From positions 1 through 64,000 of the forward strand of contig NZ_JOII01000029.1 of assembly GCF_000719955.1 (NCBI RefSeq): DNA of 64,000 nucleotides, read 5' to 3'. Under the pieces are notes generated by a model. It did not search any database. It was not told the DNA's origin and saw only the letters and a program-made list of their open reading frames with translations. Position 1 is the stretch's first letter. Each line of letters opens with the position of its first letter. The stretch comes from Streptomyces albidoflavus. GTDB taxonomy: Bacteria > Actinomycetota > Actinomycetes > Streptomycetales > Streptomycetaceae. The position numbers and the translations under genes were made by a program. This document shows positions 30,671 to 40,005 of the stretch, piece after piece.

Positions 30671-32539
30671 CTACAGCGCCGGCGGGTTCTGCGGTCCGCG
30701 CCCCGACAGCACCTCGCCGTACGCCTGCATCAGGTCCGGCAGCCGCAGGGTGGCCAGGTCCTCCCGGCCGGGGGTGTGCGGGAAGGCGGTCAGCCGCAGG
30801 TCCCGGTAGGCGCAGCTCTTCTCGTACAGGGTGCGCAGGAAGCGGCCGTTGCCGAGTTCGTCGATCCAGCCCTGCTCGACCACGTGCCCGCTGATGGAGC
30901 GCAGCTCCTCCAGCGCCTCCTCGTCCCAGCCGTCGCCGTTCTCCGCCGCCAGCACCCCGCCGATCGCGGTCAGCTCGGCGGGCCGGTACGAGGGGAAGTC
31001 GACGCGGGTGGTGAAGCGCGAACCGAGTCCCGGGTTGGCGGTCAGTAACTGGTCCATGCCCTCCGGATAGCCGGCCAGGATCACCACCAGCCGGTCCCGG
31101 TTGTCCTCGGCCCGCTTCAGCAGCACCTGGAGCGCCTCGTCGCCGTAGGCGTCCCCGCGCCCGTAGGCGCCGTTGGAGAGGCTGTACGCCTCGTCGACGA
31201 AGAGGACGCCGCCCAGCGCCGAGTCGATCAGCTCGTTGGCCTTCACCGCGGTCTGGCCCAGGTACTCGCCGACCAGGTCCGAGCGCTGCGCCTCCACCAG
31301 GTGGTCGCCGCCCAGCAGCCCCAGCGCGTAGAAGACCCGGCCCAGGATGCGGGCCACCGTGGTCTTGCCGGTGCCGGAGGGGCCGGAGAAGACGAAATGG
31401 CGCTTCGGGGGCCGCACCGGCAGTCCCTGCCCGGCCCGCAGCCGGGCCATGTTGAGCTGCGCCGACAAGGCCTTCACCTGGCGTTTGACGGGCTCAAGAC
31501 CCACCATCCGCTCCAGCTCGGCGAGGGCCTGCTCCAGCGCCACCGGGTCGGCCGAACCGGTCGGCAGCCAGCCGCCGGGCCGCCGGGCGGAGGCCGCCTT
31601 CTCGCGGGCGGCGTCCGGCGGTACGGGCACGGCCACCGGGTCGGGGACCGCCTCCGTCCGCAGCTCGCGGCCGCCCGGGTCGGTGCCGTACCCCGGCTCC
31701 GCCTGCTCGGGCGCCTCCACGTTCTGCGCCACCGCCACCGTGGAGAGGTCCACCGCGTCGGCCAGGTCCGCGTACCCGTCCCCCTCGGTGATGGCCGCCA
31801 GCCGGGCCGCGGTGTCCATGAAGGCGGGGTCCACCCGGTGCACGGCCCGGTAGAGCGGCAGCGCCGCCGCCGACCGGCCGGTGCCCTCGTGGGCGCGGGC
31901 CAGCCAGTACCGCAACTCCTTGCGCTGCGGCTGCTCGCTGCGACAGCGCATCAGCGCCGCCGAGAGCAGCGGTTCGGCGTGGCCGAACATCTCCAGCCGC
32001 ACCCGCGCCATGCCGCCGAAGAGACCGGCCTCGATGCCCAGCAGCGGATCGTCGCGCAACGGGTCGGTGTGGCGGACCAGCTGCTCCCAGTCCTTGACCA
32101 GGTAGGCCCGGCAGGCGTGCAGGAAGCGCACCTGGGCGTCGGCCTCGACCGGCGGCAGCCCCGCCAGCGCCCGGTCCAGCTCCGGCACATGGCGCCCGTC
32201 GAGCCAGTGCGAGGCGTGGGCGAGCAGCAGGTCCCGGCTGCTCTCCAGCACGGGCTGGACCCACCAGCCGAGCCAGTACCAGGAGTTGAGGGTGCGACGG
32301 TGGCGGGCGCGCTGCTCGCCGAAGCGGTCGCGGTGCTCGTACATGTGGAGCAGCGCGGTGGTGGTGTCGATGCGCAGGGCGTGCAGCCCGAGCCAGCCGT
32401 CGGCCATCCGGGGGTCCAGCCGGACCGCTTCCCGGAACTCCTCCTCGGCCTGCGGATACGCGCCCATCGTGTAGGCGTCGACCCCTCGCAGCCAGGCGAG
32501 GTCGGCCGGGGCCCGAGAGCCCTGCGTGCCGAAGTCCAT
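30671..32539 (-). CDS. TPR-AAA+ ATPase (EccA/CbbX/SpoVK-like)
   Basis: A 622-residue protein. Residues about 10-300 form a TPR-like helical domain (WLRGVDAYTMGAYPQAEEEFREAVRLDP), then a linker rich in Pro/Ala. The AAA+ module has Walker A FSGPSGTGKTTVARILG near residue 390, Walker B GGVLFVDEAYSL near 446, and VVILAGYPEGMDQLL with sensor and Arg residues (GLGSRFTTRVDFPSY). This matches EccA, the cytosolic ATPase of type VII secretion, and CbbX/SpoVK. No other ESX gene is nearby, so its partner is unknown. ATG at 32539; an adjacent upstream GTG is possible. Confidence 0.88.
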   Translation of the reverse strand: MDFGTQGSRAPADLAWLRGVDAYTMGAYPQAEEEFREAVRLDPRMADGWLGLHALRIDTTTALLHMYEHRDRFGEQRARHRRTLNSWYWLGWWVQPVLESSRDLLLAHASHWLDGRHVPELDRALAGLPPVEADAQVRFLHACRAYLVKDWEQLVRHTDPLRDDPLLGIEAGLFGGMARVRLEMFGHAEPLLSAALMRCRSEQPQRKELRYWLARAHEGTGRSAAALPLYRAVHRVDPAFMDTAARLAAITEGDGYADLADAVDLSTVAVAQNVEAPEQAEPGYGTDPGGRELRTEAVPDPVAVPVPPDAAREKAASARRPGGWLPTGSADPVALEQALAELERMVGLEPVKRQVKALSAQLNMARLRAGQGLPVRPPKRHFVFSGPSGTGKTTVARILGRVFYALGLLGGDHLVEAQRSDLVGEYLGQTAVKANELIDSALGGVLFVDEAYSLSNGAYGRGDAYGDEALQVLLKRAEDNRDRLVVILAGYPEGMDQLLTANPGLGSRFTTRVDFPSYRPAELTAIGGVLAAENGDGWDEEALEELRSISGHVVEQGWIDELGNGRFLRTLYEKSCAYRDLRLTAFPHTPGREDLATLRLPDLMQAYGEVLSGRGPQNPPAL

Positions 32540-32989
32540 CACGTCCCCCACAAACTGCCCCCTGGTGTCCCGCCGGGCCCCGGCGGACGACTGACCCTCC
32601 AGCCAACCACCCTCCCGCGCACGGTCGTTGCCCGCCGGAACGGCGAGCCGTCCGAGGTCGCACCGAGGGGCATCGTACCTGTGGGAGGGGGGTGGCCGAA
32701 GGGGACGTGGCCGCGCCGCGGAGGTGCGTCGGCGGGGGAGTCGCGGGGCTCGTGGTGACGGTGGGTGAGCGGGCGCCTGCGCAAAGCGGTACGAAACGGG
32801 GGTGCGGGCAGAACGAAGCCCCCGGTCACGGGGGAACAACCGGGGGCTTCGTGTCTGCGGGAGCGGCCCCGCTCGGACCGCTCCCGCAGAACGTATGACC
32901 TGCACCGGGCCCCGGTCAAGCGGCCGTGAGCCCCGGCTGACGGGCTTTCGGTCAAGATCGGCGCAGCGCCGACGGAGCGTCACCCACCG
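32540..32989. promoter_or_regulatory. Intergenic region between two leftward genes
   Basis: No gene is supported in this 450-bp stretch. It should contain the promoter of the TPR-AAA gene on its left side. On its right side it contains two consecutive hairpins that terminate the small kinase gene. Short open frames here run through the hairpins and are rejected. Confidence 0.5.
32814..32890 (-). terminator. Double terminator hairpins
   Basis: Two perfect 13-bp stems in tandem: CGAAGCCCCCGGT with its complement (32814-32826 / 32839-32851) and TCTGCGGGAGCGG with its complement (32854-32866 / 32878-32890). They start 100 nt downstream of the leftward kinase-like gene. Confidence 0.75.
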
Positions 32990-33613
32990 TTACGGAGAAG
33001 GGGGTTGGCGGCCGTCGCGACCGGGGCCGGAAAGAAGCGCCGGTTCGGCCGCGCCGGGCCGCACCAGCGTGTCGGCGAAGGGCCGCGAGGGGTCGGAGGC
33101 GAAGTGCCGTCGCTCGGCCGGGACCCACCCGCGCCAGAAGGCGGCCTGTTCCGCCCCGTCCCGCGCCTGGCCCCGCCCGTGCGCGGTCCGGGCGTCGACC
33201 TCCATCCACAGCAGCCGGGCCAGTACCGGCCGCACCGCGCGGCGGCCCGCGCCCACCCCTTCGAGCAGGACCACCGGGGCCGCCGGCAGCGGCCGGGGCG
33301 GGCCGAAGGCGCGGCGGTGCCAGTCGTAGGGCCGGTAGCGGGCCTCCTCGCCCCTGCCGAGCGGGGCCAGTACCTGCTCGCGCAGCCGCGCCGTCCAGGC
33401 GAACGGCTCCTCGTGGGTGGCGAGGTCGTCCAGGTGGAGGACGGGCGCCCCGCCGAGCGCCTCGGCCAGCTGCCCCGCGAAGGTGGTCTTGCCCGACCCG
33501 GCGTGCCCGTCCACGGCGACGAGCCGGACCGGGCCGAGGGAGGGGCGGGCCGCCCGTACCTCGGCGGCGAGGCGGGGGAGGGGGCCGGGGCTGCCGAGGG
33601 GGTCCTGTCGCAC
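32990..33613 (-). CDS. Uridine-kinase-like P-loop protein
   Basis: A 207-residue P-loop protein with Walker A VDGHAGSGKTTFAGQLAEAL (Gly36-Thr43), an acceptor-type segment APVLHLDDLATHEEPFAWTARL, RPYDWHRRAF, VVLLEGVGAGRR and a lid region rich in Arg. This resembles the uridine kinase/AAA_18 group of nucleoside or small-molecule kinases common in actinobacteria; the substrate is not assigned. The double hairpin at 32814-32890 is its terminator. Confidence 0.85.
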   Translation of the reverse strand: MRQDPLGSPGPLPRLAAEVRAARPSLGPVRLVAVDGHAGSGKTTFAGQLAEALGGAPVLHLDDLATHEEPFAWTARLREQVLAPLGRGEEARYRPYDWHRRAFGPPRPLPAAPVVLLEGVGAGRRAVRPVLARLLWMEVDARTAHGRGQARDGAEQAAFWRGWVPAERRHFASDPSRPFADTLVRPGAAEPALLSGPGRDGRQPPSP

Positions 33614-33873
33614 CGCGTCAGCGTACGGGGGCGGCTCGCGCCGGGGCGGTGAGGGTGGGCGTGGCCCTGCCCGGGCCCGGCGCCGCCGCCCGGGTGGGGT
33701 GCGGAGCGGGACCCGCGCGGCGCGGCCGGGGTGCCAGTGGTTCAGGCCAATATTGGTCCACCCCTGGCAGCCGGGAAGACTGGCAGAAGGGTTGAGGCAC
33801 CGGCCATAGTGGGCACTTGTCGTGCACCTGCCGTGCTTTTCGTGCTGATCCGACGTCGACTGGGGGACCTCCC

Positions 33874-35235
33874 ATGACCCGATCCGAACTCCCCCGCAGG
33901 GCCCTGCTGACGGCCGCCGCAGCCGTCGCCGCCACCGCGGCCGCCGGCCCCGCCGCCGCCTCCGGCGCGCTCCCGCGCCCCTCGGCCGCCGGGCGGCAGG
34001 AGCCCGCCACCATCGACAACCACTTCTGGAGCACCGCCTCCGACTGGCTCCAGGGCCGCGCCTCCGGCATCCGCGTCGTCGCCGGGTCCCGCCCCGGCAT
34101 CCGCATCGCCGCGCCGGCCGGGGTCGCCGAGTACGCCGACCCGCACACCGGCACCGCCGCCGCCTGGGAGTACGCCACCTGGACCTCCCCGCTGCACCGC
34201 AGCAAGGTCCCCGCCACCGAGCTGATCGCCTCCTGGAACGCCCGTACCCCGGCCGGGACCTGGCTCCAGATCGAGGCGGAGGGCGTCTACGCGGACGGCG
34301 CCCGCACCCCCTGGTACGTGCTCGGTCGGTGGGCCTCGGGCGATCAGGACATCCGGCGCACCTCCGTCGACGACCAGGGCGACGACCGCACCAGCGTCTG
34401 GACCGACACGGTCTCGGTGGACGACGCCGCCTCCGGCACCCGGATCGTCGCGTACCGCCTGCGCCTGACGCTCTACCGCACCCCGGGCAGCGGTGCCACG
34501 CCCGTCGTCTGGCGGGCCGGGGCGATGACCTCCGACATCCCCGACCGCTTCACCGTCCCCGCGACCAGCCCCGGCCGCGCCCGCGAACTGGCCGTGCCGC
34601 GCTACTCGCAGAACACCCACGTCGGCCAGTACCCGGAGTACGACAACGGCGGCGAGGCGTGGTGCAGCCCCACCTCCTCGCAGATGATCATCGAGTACTG
34701 GGGCCGCCGCCCCACCGCCGAGGACCTGGCCTGGGTCAACCCGGACTACGACGACCCGCAGGTCTGCCACGCGGCCCGCTTCACCTACGACTACCAGTAC
34801 GAGGGGTGCGGCAACTGGCCCTTCAACGCCGCCTACGCCGCCACCTACGACGACCTGCGCGCCGTCGTCACCCGGCTCGGCTCCCTCAGCGACCTGCACC
34901 GGCTGGTCAGCGCCGGCATCCCGGTCATCACCTCGCAGTCCTTCCTCGCCGAGGAACTGACCGGAGCGGGGTACGGCACCTCCGGCCACCTGATGACCGT
35001 CATCGGCTTCACCGAGGCGGGCGACATCATCGCCAACGACCCGGCCTCGCCCAGCAACGAGGCGGTCCGCCGGGTCTACGACCGCACCGAGTGGTCCAAC
35101 ATCTGGCTCCGCACCAAGCGGTACGCCGCCGACGGGCGGGTCCTCTCCGGTACCGGAGGCGTCTGCTACCTGTACTTCCCCGCCGACGCGAGCGCCGCCC
35201 AGCGTGCCGCGCTCGCCTCGGTCGGCATCCGCTGA
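33874..35235 (+). CDS. Exported C39-type cysteine peptidase, probable Tat substrate
   Basis: A 453-residue secreted protein. The N-terminus SELPRRALLTAAAAVAATAAA has twin arginines followed by a hydrophobic stretch and an Ala-x-Ala region near residue 30, consistent with Tat export. Residues about 45-240 form a beta-rich N-terminal domain. The C-terminal papain-like domain (peptidase_C39_2) has Cys264 in GGEAWCSPTSSQM, His372 in GTSGHLMTVIGF and Asp389 in IIANDPAS, a full catalytic triad. Target unknown: cell-wall peptide or protein processing are possible. ATG at 33874 chosen because the signal peptide starts there. Confidence 0.87.
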   Translation: MTRSELPRRALLTAAAAVAATAAAGPAAASGALPRPSAAGRQEPATIDNHFWSTASDWLQGRASGIRVVAGSRPGIRIAAPAGVAEYADPHTGTAAAWEYATWTSPLHRSKVPATELIASWNARTPAGTWLQIEAEGVYADGARTPWYVLGRWASGDQDIRRTSVDDQGDDRTSVWTDTVSVDDAASGTRIVAYRLRLTLYRTPGSGATPVVWRAGAMTSDIPDRFTVPATSPGRARELAVPRYSQNTHVGQYPEYDNGGEAWCSPTSSQMIIEYWGRRPTAEDLAWVNPDYDDPQVCHAARFTYDYQYEGCGNWPFNAAYAATYDDLRAVVTRLGSLSDLHRLVSAGIPVITSQSFLAEELTGAGYGTSGHLMTVIGFTEAGDIIANDPASPSNEAVRRVYDRTEWSNIWLRTKRYAADGRVLSGTGGVCYLYFPADASAAQRAALASVGIR

Positions 35236-35248
35236 CGCGGACCAGCAC

Positions 35249-35290
35249 GCCGAAGGGGGCGCGGGCCGGCCGGCCCGCGCCCCCTTCGGC
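35249..35290. terminator. 42-bp perfect palindrome, bidirectional terminator
   Basis: Two exactly complementary 21-nt arms (GCCGAAGGGGGCGCGGG...) meet with no spacer between the convergent peptidase and chitinase genes, 14 and 16 nt from their stop codons. Confidence 0.85.
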
Positions 35291-35306
35291 GCTTCCCGCC
35301 CGGTGG

Positions 35307-36566
<1,260 letters not shown>

Positions 36567-36656
36567 GGTGTCTCCTCGTGGGGGAGGTGGACGGGCGGCG
36601 GGGCGGACGTCACTTGTCATGCTCGCGACGCCTCGCTCACCGTTGCCGGAACCTTA

Positions 36657-36672
36657 GGAGGACTAGACCAGT
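36657..36672 (-). promoter_or_regulatory. DasR-responsive element (dre)-like site
   Basis: On the minus strand the 16-mer reads ACTGGTCTAGTCCTCC, matching the dre consensus ACTGGTCTAGACCACT at 13 of 16 positions, including the whole left half. It is centred about 100 bp upstream of the chitinase ATG. DasR represses chitinase genes and is released by N-acetylglucosamine metabolites. A second imperfect dyad, TGGT-ACGA-ACCA, lies just beyond it at about 36680-36691. Confidence 0.65.
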
Positions 36673-36931
36673 CGGTCAATGGTTCGTACCAATGCGCGGG
36701 ACGGTCCTCCAGGAGGGTCCCGGCCGCTCACCCGTGACGGGAGGGCCTCGATCGGGCATACTCAACGCGCCACAGCCGCTGGTCAGGCCCGGTGCACGCC
36801 CCACAGGGGCGGGACAGGGGCCGACGGTCCGCGACCCGGACCGCCGGCCGGCTGCGGCAGCGAGACCGGCGATGGCGCCACACCCCGTGCGCGGACGCCG
36901 GCATGCCCTGACACGGAGGAGAGCGCCCGCC

Positions 36932-38104
36932 ATGAACGACCGCGCCCCGCAGGCGGTGGACCGTCAACTGCCCACCGAGGAGGCCCGGGACCTGATCTCG
37001 CTCGTCCGCGAGATGGTCCGCCGCGACATCGCACCGGCCACCGCGGAAGAGGAGGAGGCCGGCCGCTTCCCCCGCGAGACCTTCACCCGGCTCTCCGAGT
37101 CCGGACTGCTCGGCCTGCCCTACCCCGTCGAGTACGGGGGCGGGGACCAGCCCTACGAGGTCTACCTCCAGGTGCTGGAGGAGCTGGCCGCCGCCCGGCT
37201 CACCGTCGGCCTCGGTGTCAGCGTGCACACCCTCGCCTGCCACGCCCTCGCCGCCTTCGGCACCGACGAGCAGCGCGCCGCCCACCTGCCCGCGATGACC
37301 GGCGGCGGCCTGCTGGGCGCCTACGGCCTCTCCGAGCCGGCCGCCGGCTCCGACGCGGCCTCGCTGCGTACCCGGGCCCGCCGCGACGGCGACGACTGGG
37401 TGATCGACGGCTCCAAGGCATGGATCACCCACGGCGGGATCGCCGACTTCTACACCGTGATGGCCCGCACCGGTGAGGACGGCCCGCGCGGCATCACCGC
37501 CTTCTTCGTCCCCGGCGACGCCCCCGGCCTCAGCGCCGCCGCCCCCGAGCGGAAGATGGGCATGAAGGGCTCACCGACCGCCCAGATACACCTGGACGGC
37601 GTCCGGGTCGGCGACGACCGCCGCCTCGGCGACGAGGGGCAGGGCTTCGCCGTGGCGCTGGCCGCCCTGGACTCCGGGCGCCTGGGCATCGCCGCCTGCG
37701 CGACCGGGGTGGCCCAGGCCGCGCTGGACGCCGCGCTGGAGTACGCCTCGGGCCGGCGGCAGTTCGGCCGGCCGATCGCCGACTTCCAGGGGCTGCGCTT
37801 CCTCCTCGCCGACATGGCCACCCAGGTCGAGGCCGGACGGGCGCTCTACCTCGCGGCGGCGCGGCTGCGCGACGCCGGGCTCCCCTTCTCCCGGCAGGCC
37901 GCCATGGCCAAGCTCTTCTGCACGGACGCGGCCATGAAGGTCACCACCGACGCCGTCCAGGTGCTCGGCGGGTACGGCTACACGGCCGACTTCCCCGTCG
38001 AGCGGCTGATGCGCGAGGCGAAGGTGCTCCAGATCGTCGAGGGCACCAACCAGATTCAGCGCATGGTCATCGCCCGTCACCTGGCCGGGCCGGAGAGCCG
38101 CTGA
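36932..38104 (+). CDS. Acyl-CoA dehydrogenase
   Basis: A 390-residue FAD acyl-CoA dehydrogenase: AYGLSEPAAGSDAASLRTRA and WITHGGIADFYTVMAR (FAD/substrate contacts), KMGMKGSPTAQIHLDGV, and RRQFGRPIADFQGLRFLLADMATQVEA. The catalytic Glu is at the usual place in LQIVEGTNQIQRMVIAR. It oxidises acyl-CoA to trans-2-enoyl-CoA; chain length is not predictable. GGAGGA lies about 10 nt before the ATG. Its last 38 nt overlap a small gene on the opposite strand. Confidence 0.94.
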   Translation: MNDRAPQAVDRQLPTEEARDLISLVREMVRRDIAPATAEEEEAGRFPRETFTRLSESGLLGLPYPVEYGGGDQPYEVYLQVLEELAAARLTVGLGVSVHTLACHALAAFGTDEQRAAHLPAMTGGGLLGAYGLSEPAAGSDAASLRTRARRDGDDWVIDGSKAWITHGGIADFYTVMARTGEDGPRGITAFFVPGDAPGLSAAAPERKMGMKGSPTAQIHLDGVRVGDDRRLGDEGQGFAVALAALDSGRLGIAACATGVAQAALDAALEYASGRRQFGRPIADFQGLRFLLADMATQVEAGRALYLAAARLRDAGLPFSRQAAMAKLFCTDAAMKVTTDAVQVLGGYGYTADFPVERLMREAKVLQIVEGTNQIQRMVIARHLAGPESR

Positions 38105-38309
38105 ACCGGAAGACCGGGGCCGCCGCCAGCCGGGACCACTCGGGGTCGCGGCGGCCCGGCAGGGTCCGTCCGTGGCGGGCCCACTGCTGGAACAGCGCCC
38201 GGTAGATGGGCGGGTCGGCCACAGGGGGAACCGATTCTTCCGACGAGCTGGGCGGCGGCACGGTCAGCCCGTGCCGGCGCCGTCCGTTCGCGGAGGGCGA
38301 AGAGGTCAT
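38067..38309 (-). CDS. Small hypothetical protein
   Basis: An 80-residue frame with a Streptomyces-like composition. The stretch DPPIYRALFQQWARHGRTLPGRRDPEWSRLAAAP resembles a class of short conserved Streptomyces proteins I have seen but cannot name. There are no membrane segments or known motifs. It overlaps the 3' end of the acyl-CoA dehydrogenase gene by 38 bp. Another frame of similar length overlaps it (38077-38343) but looks like a shadow. Confidence 0.5.
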   Translation of the reverse strand: MTSSPSANGRRRHGLTVPPPSSSEESVPPVADPPIYRALFQQWARHGRTLPGRRDPEWSRLAAAPVFRFSGSPARPGDGR

Positions 38310-38434
38310 GCCAGGCGAACGCCGTGCCCCGCCGGGGGGTCACGGGTGAGCCGCCGTTCGGGGGCCGCCCGGACCACGGGCGCGACGGGGTCCGGCGGGC
38401 GGCGCGTACGCCGCCACGCGCAGGACGTCGGAGC

Positions 38435-38863
38435 TCAGGCGGCCTGGCCGCGCACCCGCTGGAGGCCGATCGGCCGCGAACCGGGGCCGCCCACGTGAGA
38501 GAAGGGCTGCGTCCGCCAGTCCAGCGTCTGCGGCAGCGTCAGCAGCACGGCGGCGTCCTGGGCGTGACGGCCCGTCTCCTCCCCGGCGGGCAGCGCCTCG
38601 CCGGCCGGACGGCCGGTGCCGGAGCAGACGGTGAGCCCGAACGGGTCCCACGGGGTGGCGCACAGGGCGTGCTGCGGCAGCGTCTCCTCGTCGGCGAGGA
38701 GGGCGATGGGCTGCGCGCAGTCCGGGCACACGACGCGGAACATCCCGAAGGTCTCGTACGCGTCGAGCTCCTCCTCGGACTCCTCGACCGGGTCGGGCAC
38801 CAGCTCGACGGCGGGCTGCTGCCTGCTGCGGGCAGCGCGATGGGAACGCTTGGCACTCTGCAT
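38435..38863 (-). CDS. Zinc-ribbon-like hypothetical protein
   Basis: A 142-residue protein with a basic N-terminus (residues 1-20), an acidic segment (PDPVEESEEELDAYE) and a probable metal site formed by VVCPDCAQPI and the later cysteines in HALCATPW and LTVCSGTG. The C-terminal third is Ala/Gly-rich. The ATG at 38863 has GGGGGAG 6 nt upstream; the frame continues further up without good composition. It is divergent from an Lrp-family gene across a region with two dyads. No function is assigned. Confidence 0.75.
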   Translation of the reverse strand: MQSAKRSHRAARSRQQPAVELVPDPVEESEEELDAYETFGMFRVVCPDCAQPIALLADEETLPQHALCATPWDPFGLTVCSGTGRPAGEALPAGEETGRHAQDAAVLLTLPQTLDWRTQPFSHVGGPGSRPIGLQRVRGQAA

Positions 38864-38978
38864 GGGATTCTCCCCCTCGGGTGGGCCGACAAGGCGACTG
38901 CGGCCTCGGCCACAGCAAGCACTTCCCTGAGAGATCGACGGGTAATCACTTCGCGGGCGAGGACACGGCCGCATGGAT

Positions 38979-38992
38979 GTGGCCTTGGTCAC
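38979..38992. promoter_or_regulatory. Crp-like binding site
   Basis: GTGGCCTTGGTCAC fits the Streptomyces Crp consensus GTG-N6-GNCAC exactly and is within the fuller dyad TGTGG-N6-TCACA (38978-38993). It lies 116 bp upstream of the zinc-ribbon gene and 135 bp upstream of the Lrp gene. The consensus is short, so chance matches are expected. Confidence 0.4.
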
Positions 38993-39010
38993 ATGCCGGG
39001 CGCATTGTGC

Positions 39011-39032
39011 CGCGAACGGCGTAACGTTCGCG
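39011..39032. promoter_or_regulatory. Dyad upstream of Lrp-family gene
   Basis: CGCGAACG-N6-CGTTCGCG is a perfect 8-bp inverted repeat about 95 bp before the Lrp start. It may be the operator of that regulator. A TAGGTT -10-like box is at 39113-39118. Confidence 0.5.
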
Positions 39033-39126
39033 CCCCCGTCTGCGCGCGAGCCCCCGTCGTACGCCACCGTCCGCCTGCTGGTCCTCGGCTGCGGAGCGCC
39101 GTGAGCGCCCTGTAGGTTCTTGCGCC

Positions 39127-39567
39127 ATGGAGGACCTGGACCGTCAGATCGTGCAGTTGCTCGTCGCTGACGGGCGGATGAGCTACACCGACCTGGGCAA
39201 GGCCACCGGCCTGTCCACCTCCGCCGTGCACCAGCGGGTGCGCCGGCTGGAGCAGCGCGGGGTGATCCGCGGCTACGCCGCCGTGGTCGACCCCGAGGCG
39301 GTGGGGCTGCCGCTGACCGCCTTCATCTCGGTCAAACCCTTCGACCCCAGCGCCCCCGACGACATCGCCGAACGCCTCGCCGGCGTCCCGGAGATCGAGG
39401 CGTGCCACAGCGTCGCGGGGGACGAGAACTACATCCTCAAGGTCCGCGTCACCGCCCCCGTCGCCCTGGAGGACCTGCTCTCCCGGGTCCGCTCCCTGGC
39501 CGGCGTCTCCACCCGCACCACCGTCGTCCTCTCCACCCCTTACGAGGCGCGGCCGCCCCAGCTCTGA
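39127..39567 (+). CDS. Lrp/AsnC-family regulator
   Basis: A 146-residue Lrp/AsnC regulator with N-terminal HTH (LDRQIVQLLVADGRMSYTDLGKATGLSTSAVHQRVRRLEQRG) and RAM domain (YAAVVDPEAVGLPLTAFISV, ACHSVAGDENYILKVRV). ATG lies 8 nt after TAGGTT, so the mRNA may be nearly leaderless. It is distinct in sequence from the Lrp at 12460. The target is not visible; the divergent zinc-ribbon gene is a candidate. Confidence 0.93.
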   Translation: MEDLDRQIVQLLVADGRMSYTDLGKATGLSTSAVHQRVRRLEQRGVIRGYAAVVDPEAVGLPLTAFISVKPFDPSAPDDIAERLAGVPEIEACHSVAGDENYILKVRVTAPVALEDLLSRVRSLAGVSTRTTVVLSTPYEARPPQL

Positions 39568-39658
39568 CCGCTCCCGCTCGGGGGGTCGGGCCCCTGGCGG
39601 GCTGTTCTGCCGGGCTCCGTCGCGGCGTCCCGGACCGTGACCGTGCCGGTCACCGATC

Positions 39659-39922
39659 GGCCTCAAGCGCCGGCCGGGCTGTTTTCTGCCGGGCTCCGTC
39701 CCTGACCTGCGGGGATCGGCCGGTCGCCCGTGGTGGCCTCAAGCGCCGGCCGGGCTGATCGTCCTCATGCCGGACGGGCCGTGTCCTCAAGCGCCGGACG
39801 GGCTGGGAAGTACGTCACCAAGCGCCGGACGGGCTGCGAAGGGTGTCTTCGAGCGCCGGACGAGGTTGGGAAGCGTCCACAAACGCCGGACAGGCTGAAG
39901 GGGTGTCCTCGGATGCCGGAGG
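39659..39922 (+). repeat. Cluster of eight intergenic repeat copies
   Basis: Eight related units (core AAGCGCCGGMCGGGCTG) occur in this 438-bp gene-free gap: at 39659-39681 and 39735-39757 (identical 23-mers), then near 39761, 39783, 39816, 39845, 39875 and 39905. The last five are spaced by about 30 bp and progressively degenerate. A separate direct repeat, CTGCCGGGCTCCGTC, occurs near 39606 and 39687. Confidence 0.82.
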
Positions 39923-40005
39923 TCTCGCGCCCCCCAGCGCACCACGGCGCGCGGGAGGTGGACCCGCGCGCCGTGCCCGGGTTCCGAGGGGCGAGACTGT
40001 TCCGC

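Noticed and set aside
32692..32898. 68-codon frame on the plus strand
   Set aside because: It runs through two perfect terminator hairpins and has no ribosome-binding site.
39659..39922. Possible CRISPR array
   Set aside because: Repeats are short and variable, spacers are not uniform, and no Cas genes are nearby.
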